Part shown: positions 37,326 to 46,405 of the stretch, piece after piece
Numbering within the stretch: position 1 is the first letter of the stretch
Layout of the letters: each line of letters begins with the position of its first letter
Source: G963691835 sp963691835
GTDB lineage: Bacteria > Pseudomonadota > Alphaproteobacteria > Thalassobaculales > Thalassobaculaceae
Assembly: GCA_963691835.1 (NCBI GenBank)
Contig: OY829383.1
Location: 2,728,001-2,792,000 of the forward strand
Direction of reading: 5' to 3'
Length of the DNA stretch: 64,000 nucleotides
Position numbers and translations under genes: made by a program
Notes under the pieces: generated by a model
The model's input: only the letters and a program-made list of their open reading frames with translations
Told to the model about the DNA's origin: nothing
The model's database searches: none

Positions 37326-38069
37326 GTGCGTCTTCATCTTCTCACCTGGCCCGATGTGGAGGCCTATCTGTCCCGCTCAACCGGGATCATCCTGCCCGTC
37401 GGCTCAACGGAACAGCATGGGCTGAACGGGCTGATCGGCACGGACAGTCTGTGCGCCGAGGCGGTGGCCAACGGGATCGGGGAGGCGGCCGAGGCGGTCG
37501 TCACACCGCCCCTCTGGTCGACACCGGCACAGTTCAATCTCGGCTTTCCGGGAACGGTTTCGATACGGGCATCGACCCTCTCGCTCCTCGTCTCCGACAT
37601 TGTGGGGTCGTTGGTGAAGACAGGGTTCCGGAAGATCTACGTCGTGAACGCCCACGGTGCGAACCTCGCCCCGATCAATGCCGCCCTTCACGATCTGCGC
37701 GCTGCCGACGACCGGCTGTCGTTCCGGGTGAAGAGCTGGTGGAGCTATCCTGAGACCAACGCGCTCCGTCACACGCTGTACGGCGAGGCCGAGGGTGTGC
37801 ACGCGACCCCGAGCGAGGTGGCCATCACCAAGACGCTTTATCCAAGCCGCATCGGCACCCGGGCTGAGCCACCCGCCCGCCTTCTGCCCGCTGATGTCCG
37901 CGCCGACCTCGCGGGTGACAACCACCCCAACGCCGCCGCCCACCGCGCTGAGTACCCGGACGGCCGCGTCGGCTCCGACCCGGCACTTTCAACGGCCGAA
38001 GACGGTGCGACGCTGCTGGCATCCGCGGTGCGTGAGGGAGCGGAGGACTATCGGCGGTTCGTGGGGTGA
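37326..38069 (+). CDS. Creatininase family protein
   Basis: 247 residues from GTG at 37326 with AGGAAAGG upstream; an ATG at 37287 would add 13 residues. Metal-binding motifs are VGSTEQHG and a GTDS site, and VNAHGAN and EGVHATPSE replace the usual NGHGGN and HAGEXETS. The family hydrolyses cyclic amides such as creatinine and related formylated or amino-imidazole compounds. It is divergent from the uptake/oxygenase operon and may act in the same pathway. Confidence 0.88.
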   Translation: MRLHLLTWPDVEAYLSRSTGIILPVGSTEQHGLNGLIGTDSLCAEAVANGIGEAAEAVVTPPLWSTPAQFNLGFPGTVSIRASTLSLLVSDIVGSLVKTGFRKIYVVNAHGANLAPINAALHDLRAADDRLSFRVKSWWSYPETNALRHTLYGEAEGVHATPSEVAITKTLYPSRIGTRAEPPARLLPADVRADLAGDNHPNAAAHRAEYPDGRVGSDPALSTAEDGATLLASAVREGAEDYRRFVG

Positions 38070-38252
38070 GGGTCTTTCGACGGCCTGTTCGTTGAGTCGT
38101 GTGGCATGTCTAAGGCTAACGCCATGACTACCCGTTGTGTGATTTCAGAATGCAACTGACATATCGAAAGAGGCGTTACGACTCTCCATAACCGGGAAGT
38201 CTGGTGTATCGTCAGACAGGACGTGATCCCGGTTGTACTCGGAGATGATCGC

Positions 38253-40562
38253 ATGCGGACGTTGCTGGTCGCCGTCATGGCACTTGTTGTTGGGATCACA
38301 TTACCGGCGACCTCAGTGCATGCCGACTACAACTCCGGGCTGGCCGCCTATAAACGTGGCGACTACGAGACCGCCAAGCGGGAACTGCTTCCCCTGGCCC
38401 AGCGCGGCAACGCAAACGCCCAAAACTATATGGGGTTGATGTATGAGCATGGCCGCGGTGTAGCCAAGAACCTGAGGACTGCCAGGGGCTGGTATCAAAG
38501 AGCAGCAGCGGAACAAAACAATGCATGGGCCCAAAACCAACTTGGTTTGATTTATTCACGAGGCATAGGTGTCACCCAGGATTACTTCGAGGCCGTTAAG
38601 TGGACCCGAAAATCGGCAGAGCAGGGGTTCAGTTGGGGACAAAACAATCTTGGGATCTTTTACAAAGATGGTAAGGGGCTAGCACAAAACGACAATGAGG
38701 CCGTCAAGTGGTTCAGAAAGGCTGCAGACCAAGGCAACGCATCTGCCCAAAATTGGCTTGGAGTAATGTATTCGCAAGGACGGGGGGTAACAAAAGATAA
38801 AGTCGAGGCACTGAGCTGGTATCGAAAAGCTGCGGCAAATGGGAATTCGTGGGCCGAGCATAACCTCGGTCTTATGTACCAGCATGGCGACGGGGTAGTG
38901 CAGGACGATGTAGAAGCCGTTCGATGGTTCCGGAAGTCGGTAAGTCAAGGAAACAGGGCCGGTCAGAATGGACTTGGTGTCATGTACAAAACTGGCCGCG
39001 GCGTATCCAAGGACGATAAAGAAGCGGCGAAATGGTATAAGAAAGCAGCCGATCAAGGAGACAAGATCGCTCAGTCTAACCTAGGATCTTTATACGAGAG
39101 TGGTGAGGGAGTACCCAAGAATACTTCCCAGGCGATATCCTGGTACCGCAAGTCCGCCAATCAGGGGCACCCACGTGCGATTTACCGGTTGGGTTTGTTC
39201 TATGAGCGTGGATCTGGTGTTCGCAAGGATTTGACCAAGGCTCAGGAGTATTTTCGCAAAGCTTCGAATAGTGGCGAGCCGGGAGCCAAAGCTGCATTGG
39301 ACCGTGTGAGCGCCCTTATCCGCAAGCAGGCATCGGCTGAAGCCAGAGAAACGCAAGAAGCGAAAGAGCAGCAAATCTCGCTCAACAAAAGGGCGCAGGC
39401 CGCATTGCGCTCTTTGGGCCACTACGATGGCGCCATCGACGGGGCGTTGGGCCCCAAGAGCCGGACCGCCATCCGGGATTGGCAACGATCGCGTGGGTTG
39501 GCGACGTCCGGGACTCTGAGCAATAAGCAGATTGATATGCTGGCGGCCGATGCCCGGGCCGAGGACGAGCGACTTGCGGAGCTGGCCAAACAGCGGGAAG
39601 CGGAGGCTGACCGTCTCGCGGTGCTGAAGCGCAAGGCCGATGAGGAAGCCCGGCGGCTCGCCGAGATGGAGGCGAAACGCACGGCGATCGAAGAAGCGCG
39701 CCGCGCCGAGGAAGAGCGCAAACGCCAGGAAATGAAGGCCGCTGCGGCACAGGCCCTGGAGAAGAAGCGCCGCAAGCTCCGGCATGCGGTTGCCGTGATC
39801 GTTGGCAATCACGACTACCAGGACATGGTCCCGGATGTGCAGTTCGCGGGCAACGATGCGGACCGGATGTTCAGCTATGTGACCGAGACCCTTGGTTACG
39901 ACCCCGCCAATGTGATCGATCTCCGCAACACCACGCTTGGTCAGCTTAATGCCGTCTTCGGCTCCGAGCGGGATCATGAGGGTCGGCTGTTCGACTACGT
40001 CCGGCCAGGCAAGTCTGACGTCATCGTCTTCTACTCTGGGCACGGGGTGCCGGGCCTGGATGACAAGCGGGGCTATCTGCTGCCGGTAGACGGCGATCCG
40101 AACCAGGCAGAGAACACCGGCTACTCGCTGGATCTGATGATGACAAACATCGCGAAAGTCCCCGCAAAGTCGATCTCAGTTTATCTGGACGCCTGTTTCT
40201 CCGGGGAGACGCCCAACGGCATGCTGATCAACTCATTCTCCGGCATCACGATCGAGGCCCGATCGGTCGATCCCACGGCGGAGAGTGTCGCGCCGATGGT
40301 CGTGGTGGCGGCCGCACGGGGGGACCAGGTCGCGAGTTGGGATCTCGACGCGAAGCACGGCTTGTTTACCAAGCATCTTCTCGACGGCCTGAACGGTGCG
40401 GCGGATGGGGAGGACTACGGCGATGGTGACGGCCGGATCACGCTCGGAGAGCTGGAAGCCTATCTCGGGGATGAGATGACCTATCAGGCTCGCCGCCGGT
40501 TCAGCCGCAAGCAGGAGCCGGATGTAAAAGGCGACCGCACCCGCATACTCGCTGGAGGCTGA
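38253..40562 (+). CDS. Secreted caspase-like protein with Sel1 repeats and peptidoglycan-binding domain
   Basis: 769 residues from ATG at 38253. Signal peptide MRTLLVAVMALVVGITLPAT, cleaved after VHA. Residues about 30-360 hold nine or so Sel1 repeats (for example NYMGLMYEHGRGV, NQLGLIYSRGIGV). A peptidoglycan-binding-like unit follows (AALRSLGHYDGAIDGALGP), then a charged coiled-coil (about 425-520), and the C-terminal domain (about 525-760) is a C14 caspase fold with the catalytic pair in FYSGHGV and YLDACFSG. The protein is likely periplasmic and cell-wall linked; the cleavage target is unknown. Confidence 0.88.
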   Translation: MRTLLVAVMALVVGITLPATSVHADYNSGLAAYKRGDYETAKRELLPLAQRGNANAQNYMGLMYEHGRGVAKNLRTARGWYQRAAAEQNNAWAQNQLGLIYSRGIGVTQDYFEAVKWTRKSAEQGFSWGQNNLGIFYKDGKGLAQNDNEAVKWFRKAADQGNASAQNWLGVMYSQGRGVTKDKVEALSWYRKAAANGNSWAEHNLGLMYQHGDGVVQDDVEAVRWFRKSVSQGNRAGQNGLGVMYKTGRGVSKDDKEAAKWYKKAADQGDKIAQSNLGSLYESGEGVPKNTSQAISWYRKSANQGHPRAIYRLGLFYERGSGVRKDLTKAQEYFRKASNSGEPGAKAALDRVSALIRKQASAEARETQEAKEQQISLNKRAQAALRSLGHYDGAIDGALGPKSRTAIRDWQRSRGLATSGTLSNKQIDMLAADARAEDERLAELAKQREAEADRLAVLKRKADEEARRLAEMEAKRTAIEEARRAEEERKRQEMKAAAAQALEKKRRKLRHAVAVIVGNHDYQDMVPDVQFAGNDADRMFSYVTETLGYDPANVIDLRNTTLGQLNAVFGSERDHEGRLFDYVRPGKSDVIVFYSGHGVPGLDDKRGYLLPVDGDPNQAENTGYSLDLMMTNIAKVPAKSISVYLDACFSGETPNGMLINSFSGITIEARSVDPTAESVAPMVVVAAARGDQVASWDLDAKHGLFTKHLLDGLNGAADGEDYGDGDGRITLGELEAYLGDEMTYQARRRFSRKQEPDVKGDRTRILAGG

Positions 40563-40577
40563 ACGGTCGCTGCCGGA

Positions 40578-40958
40578 TCAACCGCAGTCCCGGTAATGCA
40601 GTCGGTCGACGCTCATCACCGCGCTGTCGAGGGAGAGTTTGAAGTCGTCGAGCTGGGCGTCGGTCCAGGGGCCGTCCGTGTCCCAAACGTCCAGCATGGC
40701 CGACGCCGCGCGGTCCAGCCCGTCATCGTCTTCGATGACCGCCAGATCCTCCAACGCTTCGCCGAGCTCCAGGACAGCATCATCGAAGGCTCCATCGCCT
40801 CGGACATCCTCCGCGTCCACGTCTTGGATCTCGTCTGCCACGTAGTCGAGAACCTCGACCAACCCGTCGAGTTCTTCACAGCTCAACCGGTCGTCCGCGA
40901 ATGCGGGGGCGACTCCCAGCGCGAAAACTAGGGTTCCAGCGAAGAATGCGCTACGCAT
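40578..40958 (-). CDS. Secreted acidic hypothetical protein
   Basis: 126 residues with a signal peptide (MRSAFFAGTLVFALGVAPAFA). The mature part is very acidic and has two cysteines (SCEELDG near the start and YRDCG at the end) that could form a disulfide. No family recognised. Its 3' end faces the caspase-like gene with 15 bases between. Confidence 0.68.
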   Translation of the reverse strand: MRSAFFAGTLVFALGVAPAFADDRLSCEELDGLVEVLDYVADEIQDVDAEDVRGDGAFDDAVLELGEALEDLAVIEDDDGLDRAASAMLDVWDTDGPWTDAQLDDFKLSLDSAVMSVDRLHYRDCG

Positions 40959-41125
40959 GTGGGCCTCCCCTTTACTTTCTCCTTTGTTGGTCCGTCTGCT
41001 GCGGAACGGCTGGATTATGAGATCATGCGGACGTTAAGGACCCGTGAAAACCTGAGGTTGGACCGCGACGATCCGTCCGGGCCGAAGCGTTTGACGCCCG
41101 GGAGCCATGTCGCCATGGTCCGGCC

Positions 41126-42229
41126 ATGACGAGCATAACCCAGCAGAACGATTCTGAGGCCCACGGGGTGGCGACGCCTGCCGCACTTGCGGGGGACCGG
41201 GCCACGCGCATCTGGCTCGGCTGGATGTGTTGGCTTGTGGCGGCAATGGTGGTCATCGGCGGCATCACCCGGCTGACGGAGTCCGGTCTTTCCATGGCGG
41301 AATGGCGGCCGCTGATCGGCTGGATCCCGCCTTTGAGTTCCGCGGAGTGGGAGAGGGTGTTCGCGCTCTACCGGGAAACGCCCGAGTTCCAGGATCTGAA
41401 TTCCTGGATGACCATCGACGATTTCCGGACGATCTTCTGGTGGGAGTACATCCACCGGGTCTGGGGCCGCCTGCTCGGCGTCGCTTTTGCCGTCCCGTTC
41501 GTCGTGCTCCTCGTGATGGGCAAGATCCGGCGCTCACTGCTGCCGCGCCTGGTGCTGCTGTTCGTTCTCGGTGGCGTGCAGGGCGGGATCGGCTGGTGGA
41601 TGGTGAAAAGCGGGCTCGTCGACGATCCGGCGGTCAGCCAGTATCGCCTCGCCGTCCATCTCTCCATGGCTTTGGTGATCTTCTGTCTGCTGCTTTGGAC
41701 GGTGCTCGACCTGCTGCCGTCCCGGGCGGATGAGAAGCCGGTGGCGTCGGGATTGCGCGGGCCCATGGTCGCGGTGATGGCACTGGTGTCGCTGACGATT
41801 GTGGCGGGTGCGTTCGTCGCGGGGATCAATGCGGGGCTGATCTACAACAGCTTCCCTTTCATGGGAGACGGGTTGGTCCCGCCGGAGTATGGCGCCGTCA
41901 CACCCTGGTGGCGGGATGCGTTTGAGAACCACGCCTCCGTCCAGTTCCATCACAGGGTGATTGCGATCGTGACCGCGTTAGTGGTTCTGGCTGTTGCCCA
42001 CGCTGCGATGCGCCAGGACAAACAATCCGGTGGAAGCAGGGCCGTCCTCTTCGGGCGCCTCACACCTTGGGCGGCCATGTCTTTGGCCGTTGGTCTCCAG
42101 GTCGGGTTGGGTATCGCGACGCTTCTTGCGCATGTCCCGGTCTGGCTCGGGGCGGCCCATCAGGCCGGAGCCGTACTCCTTTTGGCGGCAGTGGTCTGGG
42201 CACTCCACACGTCATACCGACGCGCTTGA
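41126..42229 (+). CDS. ctaA: Heme A synthase (COX15/CtaA)
   Basis: 367 residues with eight membrane segments. Family signature GGITRLTESGLSM and EWRPLIGWIPPL, then FWWEYIHRVWGR with the heme-ligating histidine, LGGVQGGIGWWMVKSG, VHLSMAL and QFHHRVIA. It oxidises heme O to heme A for cytochrome oxidase. Type 2 (alphaproteobacterial/mitochondrial) by its extended C-terminal half. Confidence 0.95.
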   Translation: MTSITQQNDSEAHGVATPAALAGDRATRIWLGWMCWLVAAMVVIGGITRLTESGLSMAEWRPLIGWIPPLSSAEWERVFALYRETPEFQDLNSWMTIDDFRTIFWWEYIHRVWGRLLGVAFAVPFVVLLVMGKIRRSLLPRLVLLFVLGGVQGGIGWWMVKSGLVDDPAVSQYRLAVHLSMALVIFCLLLWTVLDLLPSRADEKPVASGLRGPMVAVMALVSLTIVAGAFVAGINAGLIYNSFPFMGDGLVPPEYGAVTPWWRDAFENHASVQFHHRVIAIVTALVVLAVAHAAMRQDKQSGGSRAVLFGRLTPWAAMSLAVGLQVGLGIATLLAHVPVWLGAAHQAGAVLLLAAVVWALHTSYRRA

Positions 42230-42299
42230 CGTCTCCCGGTGGCGCTGGTGGCGCTGAGCCGCTACCGTTCGTGCACACAACTGGGGGAGTGTGTCGGGA

Positions 42300-43580
42300 A
42301 TGGTCGAACAGGAACTTGCCAGCAAGATCATGGACGCGGTCGATGCCGGGTTCGACGAGCAGATCGCCTTCACCCAGGAACTGGTTCGCTGTCCGTCGAC
42401 GCGCGGTCAGGAGGCGCCCGCCCAGGACCTGATGGCCCATGCTTTCCGGGACCACGGCTTTGACGTGGACCGTTTCCGTCTCGACCCCGAGGTCCTGAAG
42501 ACCCACGAGGGCCACTCGAACATCGCGGTCTCCTACGACAATGCGTGGAGCGTTGTCGGCTCCTGGCGCCCTGCGAACCCGAAAGGTCGGTCGCTCATCA
42601 TGAACGGCCATGTGGACGTGGTGCCGGAAGGCCCGCACGACATGTGGACCGCACCGCCATACGACCCCGTCATCAAGGACGGATGGATGTATGGCCGGGG
42701 AGCGGGCGACATGAAGGCCGGCGTTGTCGCCTATCTCTATGCCATGGCGGCGTTGCGGCGGGCGGGTCTTCGTCCCGCGGCCACCGTACACATGGAATCG
42801 GTGATCGAAGAGGAATGCACGGGCAACGGGGCGCTCTCCTGTCTGCTCCGGGGATATCACGGCGACATGGTGTTGATCCCGGAGCCGACCGGCGAGCGGC
42901 TTGTCAGCGCCCAAACCGGCTCGATCTGGATGCAGGTCCTGGTTCGGGGGACGCCGGTTCACGCCTCGGTCGCAGGCACGGGGCAGAACGCGATCGAGGC
43001 CTGCGTGCCGCTATGGACCGCCCTTCACGCGCTGGAGGCCCACTGGAACAAGCCTGAGAACAAGCATCCGGCGATGGCGGATCAGGACCATCCGATCAAT
43101 CTGGTCGTCTCCAAGATCGAAGGCGGCGACTGGACGTCCAGCGTGCCGGCCTGGTGCCGGTTCGACGTCCGGATCGGGATCTACCCGGATGTCGACCCGT
43201 CCGAAATCCAGGAAGAGCTGAAGGCCTGCATCATGGAGGCGTCGAAAGGCCATCCGATCCTGGCGGAGAACCCGCCGGAGATCCGTTGGCATGGTTTCCG
43301 CTCGCGCGGCTATGTCTTGCGGGGCGGGGAAGACGGCCAGGCGGCCTTGGAGGCGGCCCACGAGATGGTCAATGGGGCCCCGTTGCGCAGAGGCAGTCTC
43401 ACCGCTGTCACCGATTCAAGGTTCCGCGGCCTCTATGACAACACGCCCGGTCTTGTCTACGGTCCTGTGGCGGAGGCAATCCACGGCAACGACGAGCGTG
43501 TGAACATAGAGTCCATCCGCCGCTGCACGCGCGCCATTTCCCTTTTCATCGCCGATTGGTGCGGGGTCGAGGCCGCTTAG
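42300..43580 (+). CDS. ArgE/DapE (M20) family deacylase
   Basis: 426 residues from ATG at 42300, ten bases after a GGGGGAG sequence; the GTG at 42291 is less likely. Metal and catalytic motifs: NGHVDVVPEG, GRGAGDMKAG, EEECTGNGA and EPTGERL. Members remove acyl groups from amino acids or related compounds; the exact substrate is not known. Confidence 0.92.
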   Translation: MVEQELASKIMDAVDAGFDEQIAFTQELVRCPSTRGQEAPAQDLMAHAFRDHGFDVDRFRLDPEVLKTHEGHSNIAVSYDNAWSVVGSWRPANPKGRSLIMNGHVDVVPEGPHDMWTAPPYDPVIKDGWMYGRGAGDMKAGVVAYLYAMAALRRAGLRPAATVHMESVIEEECTGNGALSCLLRGYHGDMVLIPEPTGERLVSAQTGSIWMQVLVRGTPVHASVAGTGQNAIEACVPLWTALHALEAHWNKPENKHPAMADQDHPINLVVSKIEGGDWTSSVPAWCRFDVRIGIYPDVDPSEIQEELKACIMEASKGHPILAENPPEIRWHGFRSRGYVLRGGEDGQAALEAAHEMVNGAPLRRGSLTAVTDSRFRGLYDNTPGLVYGPVAEAIHGNDERVNIESIRRCTRAISLFIADWCGVEAA

Positions 43581-43589
43581 GCAGCTCGC

Positions 43590-44099
43590 TCAGATTTCCA
43601 GGTCCGACAGAGTCGACAGGCAAAGCAGATAGTCCACACGCTCACCCTCCCGGGAGAACGGTAGAATGAGCCGCTCGTAGATCATCTCCGAATCCGTGGT
43701 CGGATAGGCAATCACGTGCCGAACGGGAATGCGCTCGGCCAGGACCAGCTCAAAATGCTGTTTGACGAGGTCCCGGTATGCCGGTGGTTCCAACTCAGAG
43801 AGGGTGCGCAGCGGACGGTCCAGGCGGACCCGGTTGAGGACGTGACCGGCGGTTACGCGATACAGAAACTCCCCGCCCTCCGTAACTTCAATGAGAGCAA
43901 GGTCCCCGATCGCCTTCGGAAAGTCCTCCGGCCGGAAGCTGGATCGCAGCGGCAACCTCCCGTCGCGCGCCTCCTTCTGCCAGAACGAGATAAGCGCCGA
44001 CATTTCAGGATGCGCGACCGGGTCTATGCCCAATCGCCGATGCCGGATGGCCCCGATCGGGAGAAGAGGACCGCCGCTTGGAGAGAGGGCCAATTCCAT
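43590..44099 (-). CDS. PAS-domain protein (PAS_5 family)
   Basis: 169 residues. The whole length matches the alphaproteobacterial PAS_5 family: RSSFRPEDFPKAIGDLALIEV, FLYRVTAGHVL, ILPFSREGERVDYLLCL. It has no output domain, so it may bind a ligand or a partner regulator. Single gene. Confidence 0.85.
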   Translation of the reverse strand: MELALSPSGGPLLPIGAIRHRRLGIDPVAHPEMSALISFWQKEARDGRLPLRSSFRPEDFPKAIGDLALIEVTEGGEFLYRVTAGHVLNRVRLDRPLRTLSELEPPAYRDLVKQHFELVLAERIPVRHVIAYPTTDSEMIYERLILPFSREGERVDYLLCLSTLSDLEI

Positions 44100-44191
44100 T
44101 CCACTTTTGACACTGTGTCGACACCTGAGCCATAACGCTGGAGTCGTTAAGAAATCGTAAGCGACGCGAAAAATAGAGATCCATCCTCGCC

Positions 44192-45250
44192 ATGCGCGTG
44201 TTCAAGACAGACTCCCACAGCAGACACCACCCCAAGTCCTTCCTGGCCCGCGGTGTGCCGCAGCCGTGCCCCGAGCGGCCGGAACGGGGGGACATCTTGC
44301 TCGCGGCGGTAAGCGGAGCGGGGCATACGATCGTTGACGCGGATCCGGTGAACCTTGCGGCCCTGAGGCGTGTGCACGACCCGGCCTACCTCGCCTTCCT
44401 GGAGCGAGCCTGGGACGACTGGTCGGCCTTGGACGGGCATGGACCGGAGATTGTTCCGAATGTGCACTCAACCAGGAACATGGCCCGGGTACCGGAAGCG
44501 ATCGTCGGACGGGCCGGCCACTATCAGGCGGATACCGCCTGTCCCATCGGACCCGGCACCTGGGAAGGTGTTACAGCATCCGCCGGGGTTGCGGTTTCAG
44601 CGGCTGAGGCGCTGATGGCCGATATGCAGGGGGCGGGTGCCGGAGCGCGCGCGCCTTTCGCCTACGCGCTCTGCCGCCCGCCCGGCCACCATGCGTTCGC
44701 GGATCAGGCAGGCGGGTTTTGTTTTCTCAACAACTCCGCACTTGCCGCTGAGGCATGCTTGGCCGGCGGGGCCCGCCGTGTCGCCATCCTTGATGTGGAC
44801 GTACACCACGGCAACGGAACACAAGGCATTTTCTACGACCGGAATGATGTTTTGACGGTCTCAATCCACGGAGATCCACGCCAATACTATCCCTTCTTCG
44901 CCGGGTATGCCGATGAACGGGGGGCGGGGTCAGGCCGTGGATTCAACATCAACAAGCCATTGCCCAAAGGAACGAACGATCAGGCCTATTATCAAGTTCT
45001 CGATGCGGTGCTTGAGGATATCGCCGCGTACCGGCCGGATGTGTTGATCGTTGCCCTTGGGCTTGATGCGTCTGAAGCGGATCCGCTGGCCTTCTTCGGA
45101 GTGACCACGGACGGTTTTCGCCGCATCGGCACGTTGCTGGCACAGGCCGATCTCCCGACTCTGCTTGTTCAGGAAGGCGGATACATCTCCGATGTTCTCG
45201 GCGCCAATCTGGTAGCCGTACTGGGCGGATTTGAAGACGCGGTCGGTTGA
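44192..45250 (+). CDS. Histone-deacetylase-family amidohydrolase (acetylpolyamine amidohydrolase-like)
   Basis: 352 residues. The zinc-site and catalytic motifs are RPPGHHAF, DVDVHHGNGTQ and LGLDASEADP, and the final glycine-rich loop is QEGGYI. In bacteria this family removes acetyl groups from polyamines or other small acetylated amines. It is convergent with the lytic transglycosylase. Confidence 0.93.
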   Translation: MRVFKTDSHSRHHPKSFLARGVPQPCPERPERGDILLAAVSGAGHTIVDADPVNLAALRRVHDPAYLAFLERAWDDWSALDGHGPEIVPNVHSTRNMARVPEAIVGRAGHYQADTACPIGPGTWEGVTASAGVAVSAAEALMADMQGAGAGARAPFAYALCRPPGHHAFADQAGGFCFLNNSALAAEACLAGGARRVAILDVDVHHGNGTQGIFYDRNDVLTVSIHGDPRQYYPFFAGYADERGAGSGRGFNINKPLPKGTNDQAYYQVLDAVLEDIAAYRPDVLIVALGLDASEADPLAFFGVTTDGFRRIGTLLAQADLPTLLVQEGGYISDVLGANLVAVLGGFEDAVG

Positions 45251-45275
45251 CCGGCCAAGAGGCGCAAAAGGCGGT

Positions 45276-45302
45276 GCCCGCGTTACCGGCGGGCTTTCGC
45301 CT
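45276..45302 (+). terminator. Possible terminator after the HDAC-like gene
   Basis: GCCCGC / GCGGGC stem with a 7-base loop, followed by TTTCGCCTT, 26 bases past the stop and overlapping the end of the convergent gene. T run is poor, so tentative. Confidence 0.35.
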
Positions 45303-46317
45303 TCTTACGCGCCGCCATCTTGGCGTCCCATTCGGCCAGGAACTTCGCCTTCTTCGCTTCGAACTCGGCATTCTGTCTGGACTGCATATCGTTGACGCGG
45401 TCTGCCGCTGCTTTGGCAAGGCCCGCCCGAAACGCCGCTGCCGCTTTCTGCTCCGCGCCCATTGCCGCACGGAACGCGGCGGCATTGTCCCGCACAGCCT
45501 GCGTTAGCGGCGACGGCGGCGGCTCTGGATGAGCAATCGGAGCGCCGGGGTACAGGAACTTCTTCGGCTCTTGCTGATCCGTCGATGCGAGCGTGAGAGT
45601 GGCGGCGGCGCGCGGTTGGGGGGCGTTCGCCACGCGGGACTTCAAGCCATCGACCGCGGCACGATAGCGGGCGCCGCGTTCCGGATCAGCTGAGTGATAG
45701 TGCTCAACAGCCTCTTGCCAGTTGCCGTGGCGACGCCGGAGGTCCTTGAGAAATTCCGCGGCGTATCCCGCGTTCTCGGCCGGCTCGAAGGCTTGTTCCA
45801 AACTGTCGAACGCGTCGCCATGATAGATCAGGTTGATCTGCATGCAGCCGACATCGATGTTCCGGATGCCGCGTGCCTTGAGCGCCTGAACCTCGCGGAT
45901 TGCTGCATCCCGGCTCGGCAGATATCGCCCACGCCCCTCCGCCATCACGGTCCAGGGCCAGGCAAAGCTTGCCTTCTCGGTATCGTTCCAACGCCCTGTT
46001 TCCCGCAACGATATGGCGCCGAGAAGATTGGCTGGCAGGCCTTCCCGGCGTTCGACAGCCGCTGCCACGGCGAGGCAGGTGTGCTCAGGGGCTAGAATGG
46101 AACCGGCGGGCAAGGGCCCGGCCTTTGCCGGTGTGGCTGCGGCGACGATCGCCGAAATCACAAGAAAGCTGCCGACAATGCTCAAGACAGTAACCCCGGC
46201 GATCACGGCAAGGGGCCGGAGTGCCGGGAACAGGCCCCCGTTCGGCCGCGGCATGGCGGACGCTCCGGCGTCTTCGGCTCGAACCGGGGTCGGGTCGTGG
46301 AGGGGGTATCTGGTCAT
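45283..46317 (-). CDS. Lytic transglycosylase-type protein
   Basis: 344 residues from ATG at 46317, with GGAG nine bases upstream. One N-terminal membrane anchor (VIAGVTVLSIVGSFLVISAIV). The SLT core follows: GAISLRETGRWND with the catalytic glutamate, NIDVGCMQINLIYHG, and AGYAAEFLKDLRRRHGNW. The C-terminal 110 residues are Pro/Ala rich and then highly charged coiled-coil. It cleaves peptidoglycan, with a possible role in envelope passage of secretion systems or flagella. Confidence 0.85.
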   Translation of the reverse strand: MTRYPLHDPTPVRAEDAGASAMPRPNGGLFPALRPLAVIAGVTVLSIVGSFLVISAIVAAATPAKAGPLPAGSILAPEHTCLAVAAAVERREGLPANLLGAISLRETGRWNDTEKASFAWPWTVMAEGRGRYLPSRDAAIREVQALKARGIRNIDVGCMQINLIYHGDAFDSLEQAFEPAENAGYAAEFLKDLRRRHGNWQEAVEHYHSADPERGARYRAAVDGLKSRVANAPQPRAAATLTLASTDQQEPKKFLYPGAPIAHPEPPPSPLTQAVRDNAAAFRAAMGAEQKAAAAFRAGLAKAAADRVNDMQSRQNAEFEAKKAKFLAEWDAKMAARKKAKARR

Positions 46318-46405
46318 CAAGGCATCTCCTTCGTCGGAGACCCAAGCAACCAATGTGCCAAACAGAACCGCTGCCTCGCCGGCTTCGCTGCCCGGAACGC
46401 CCTTG

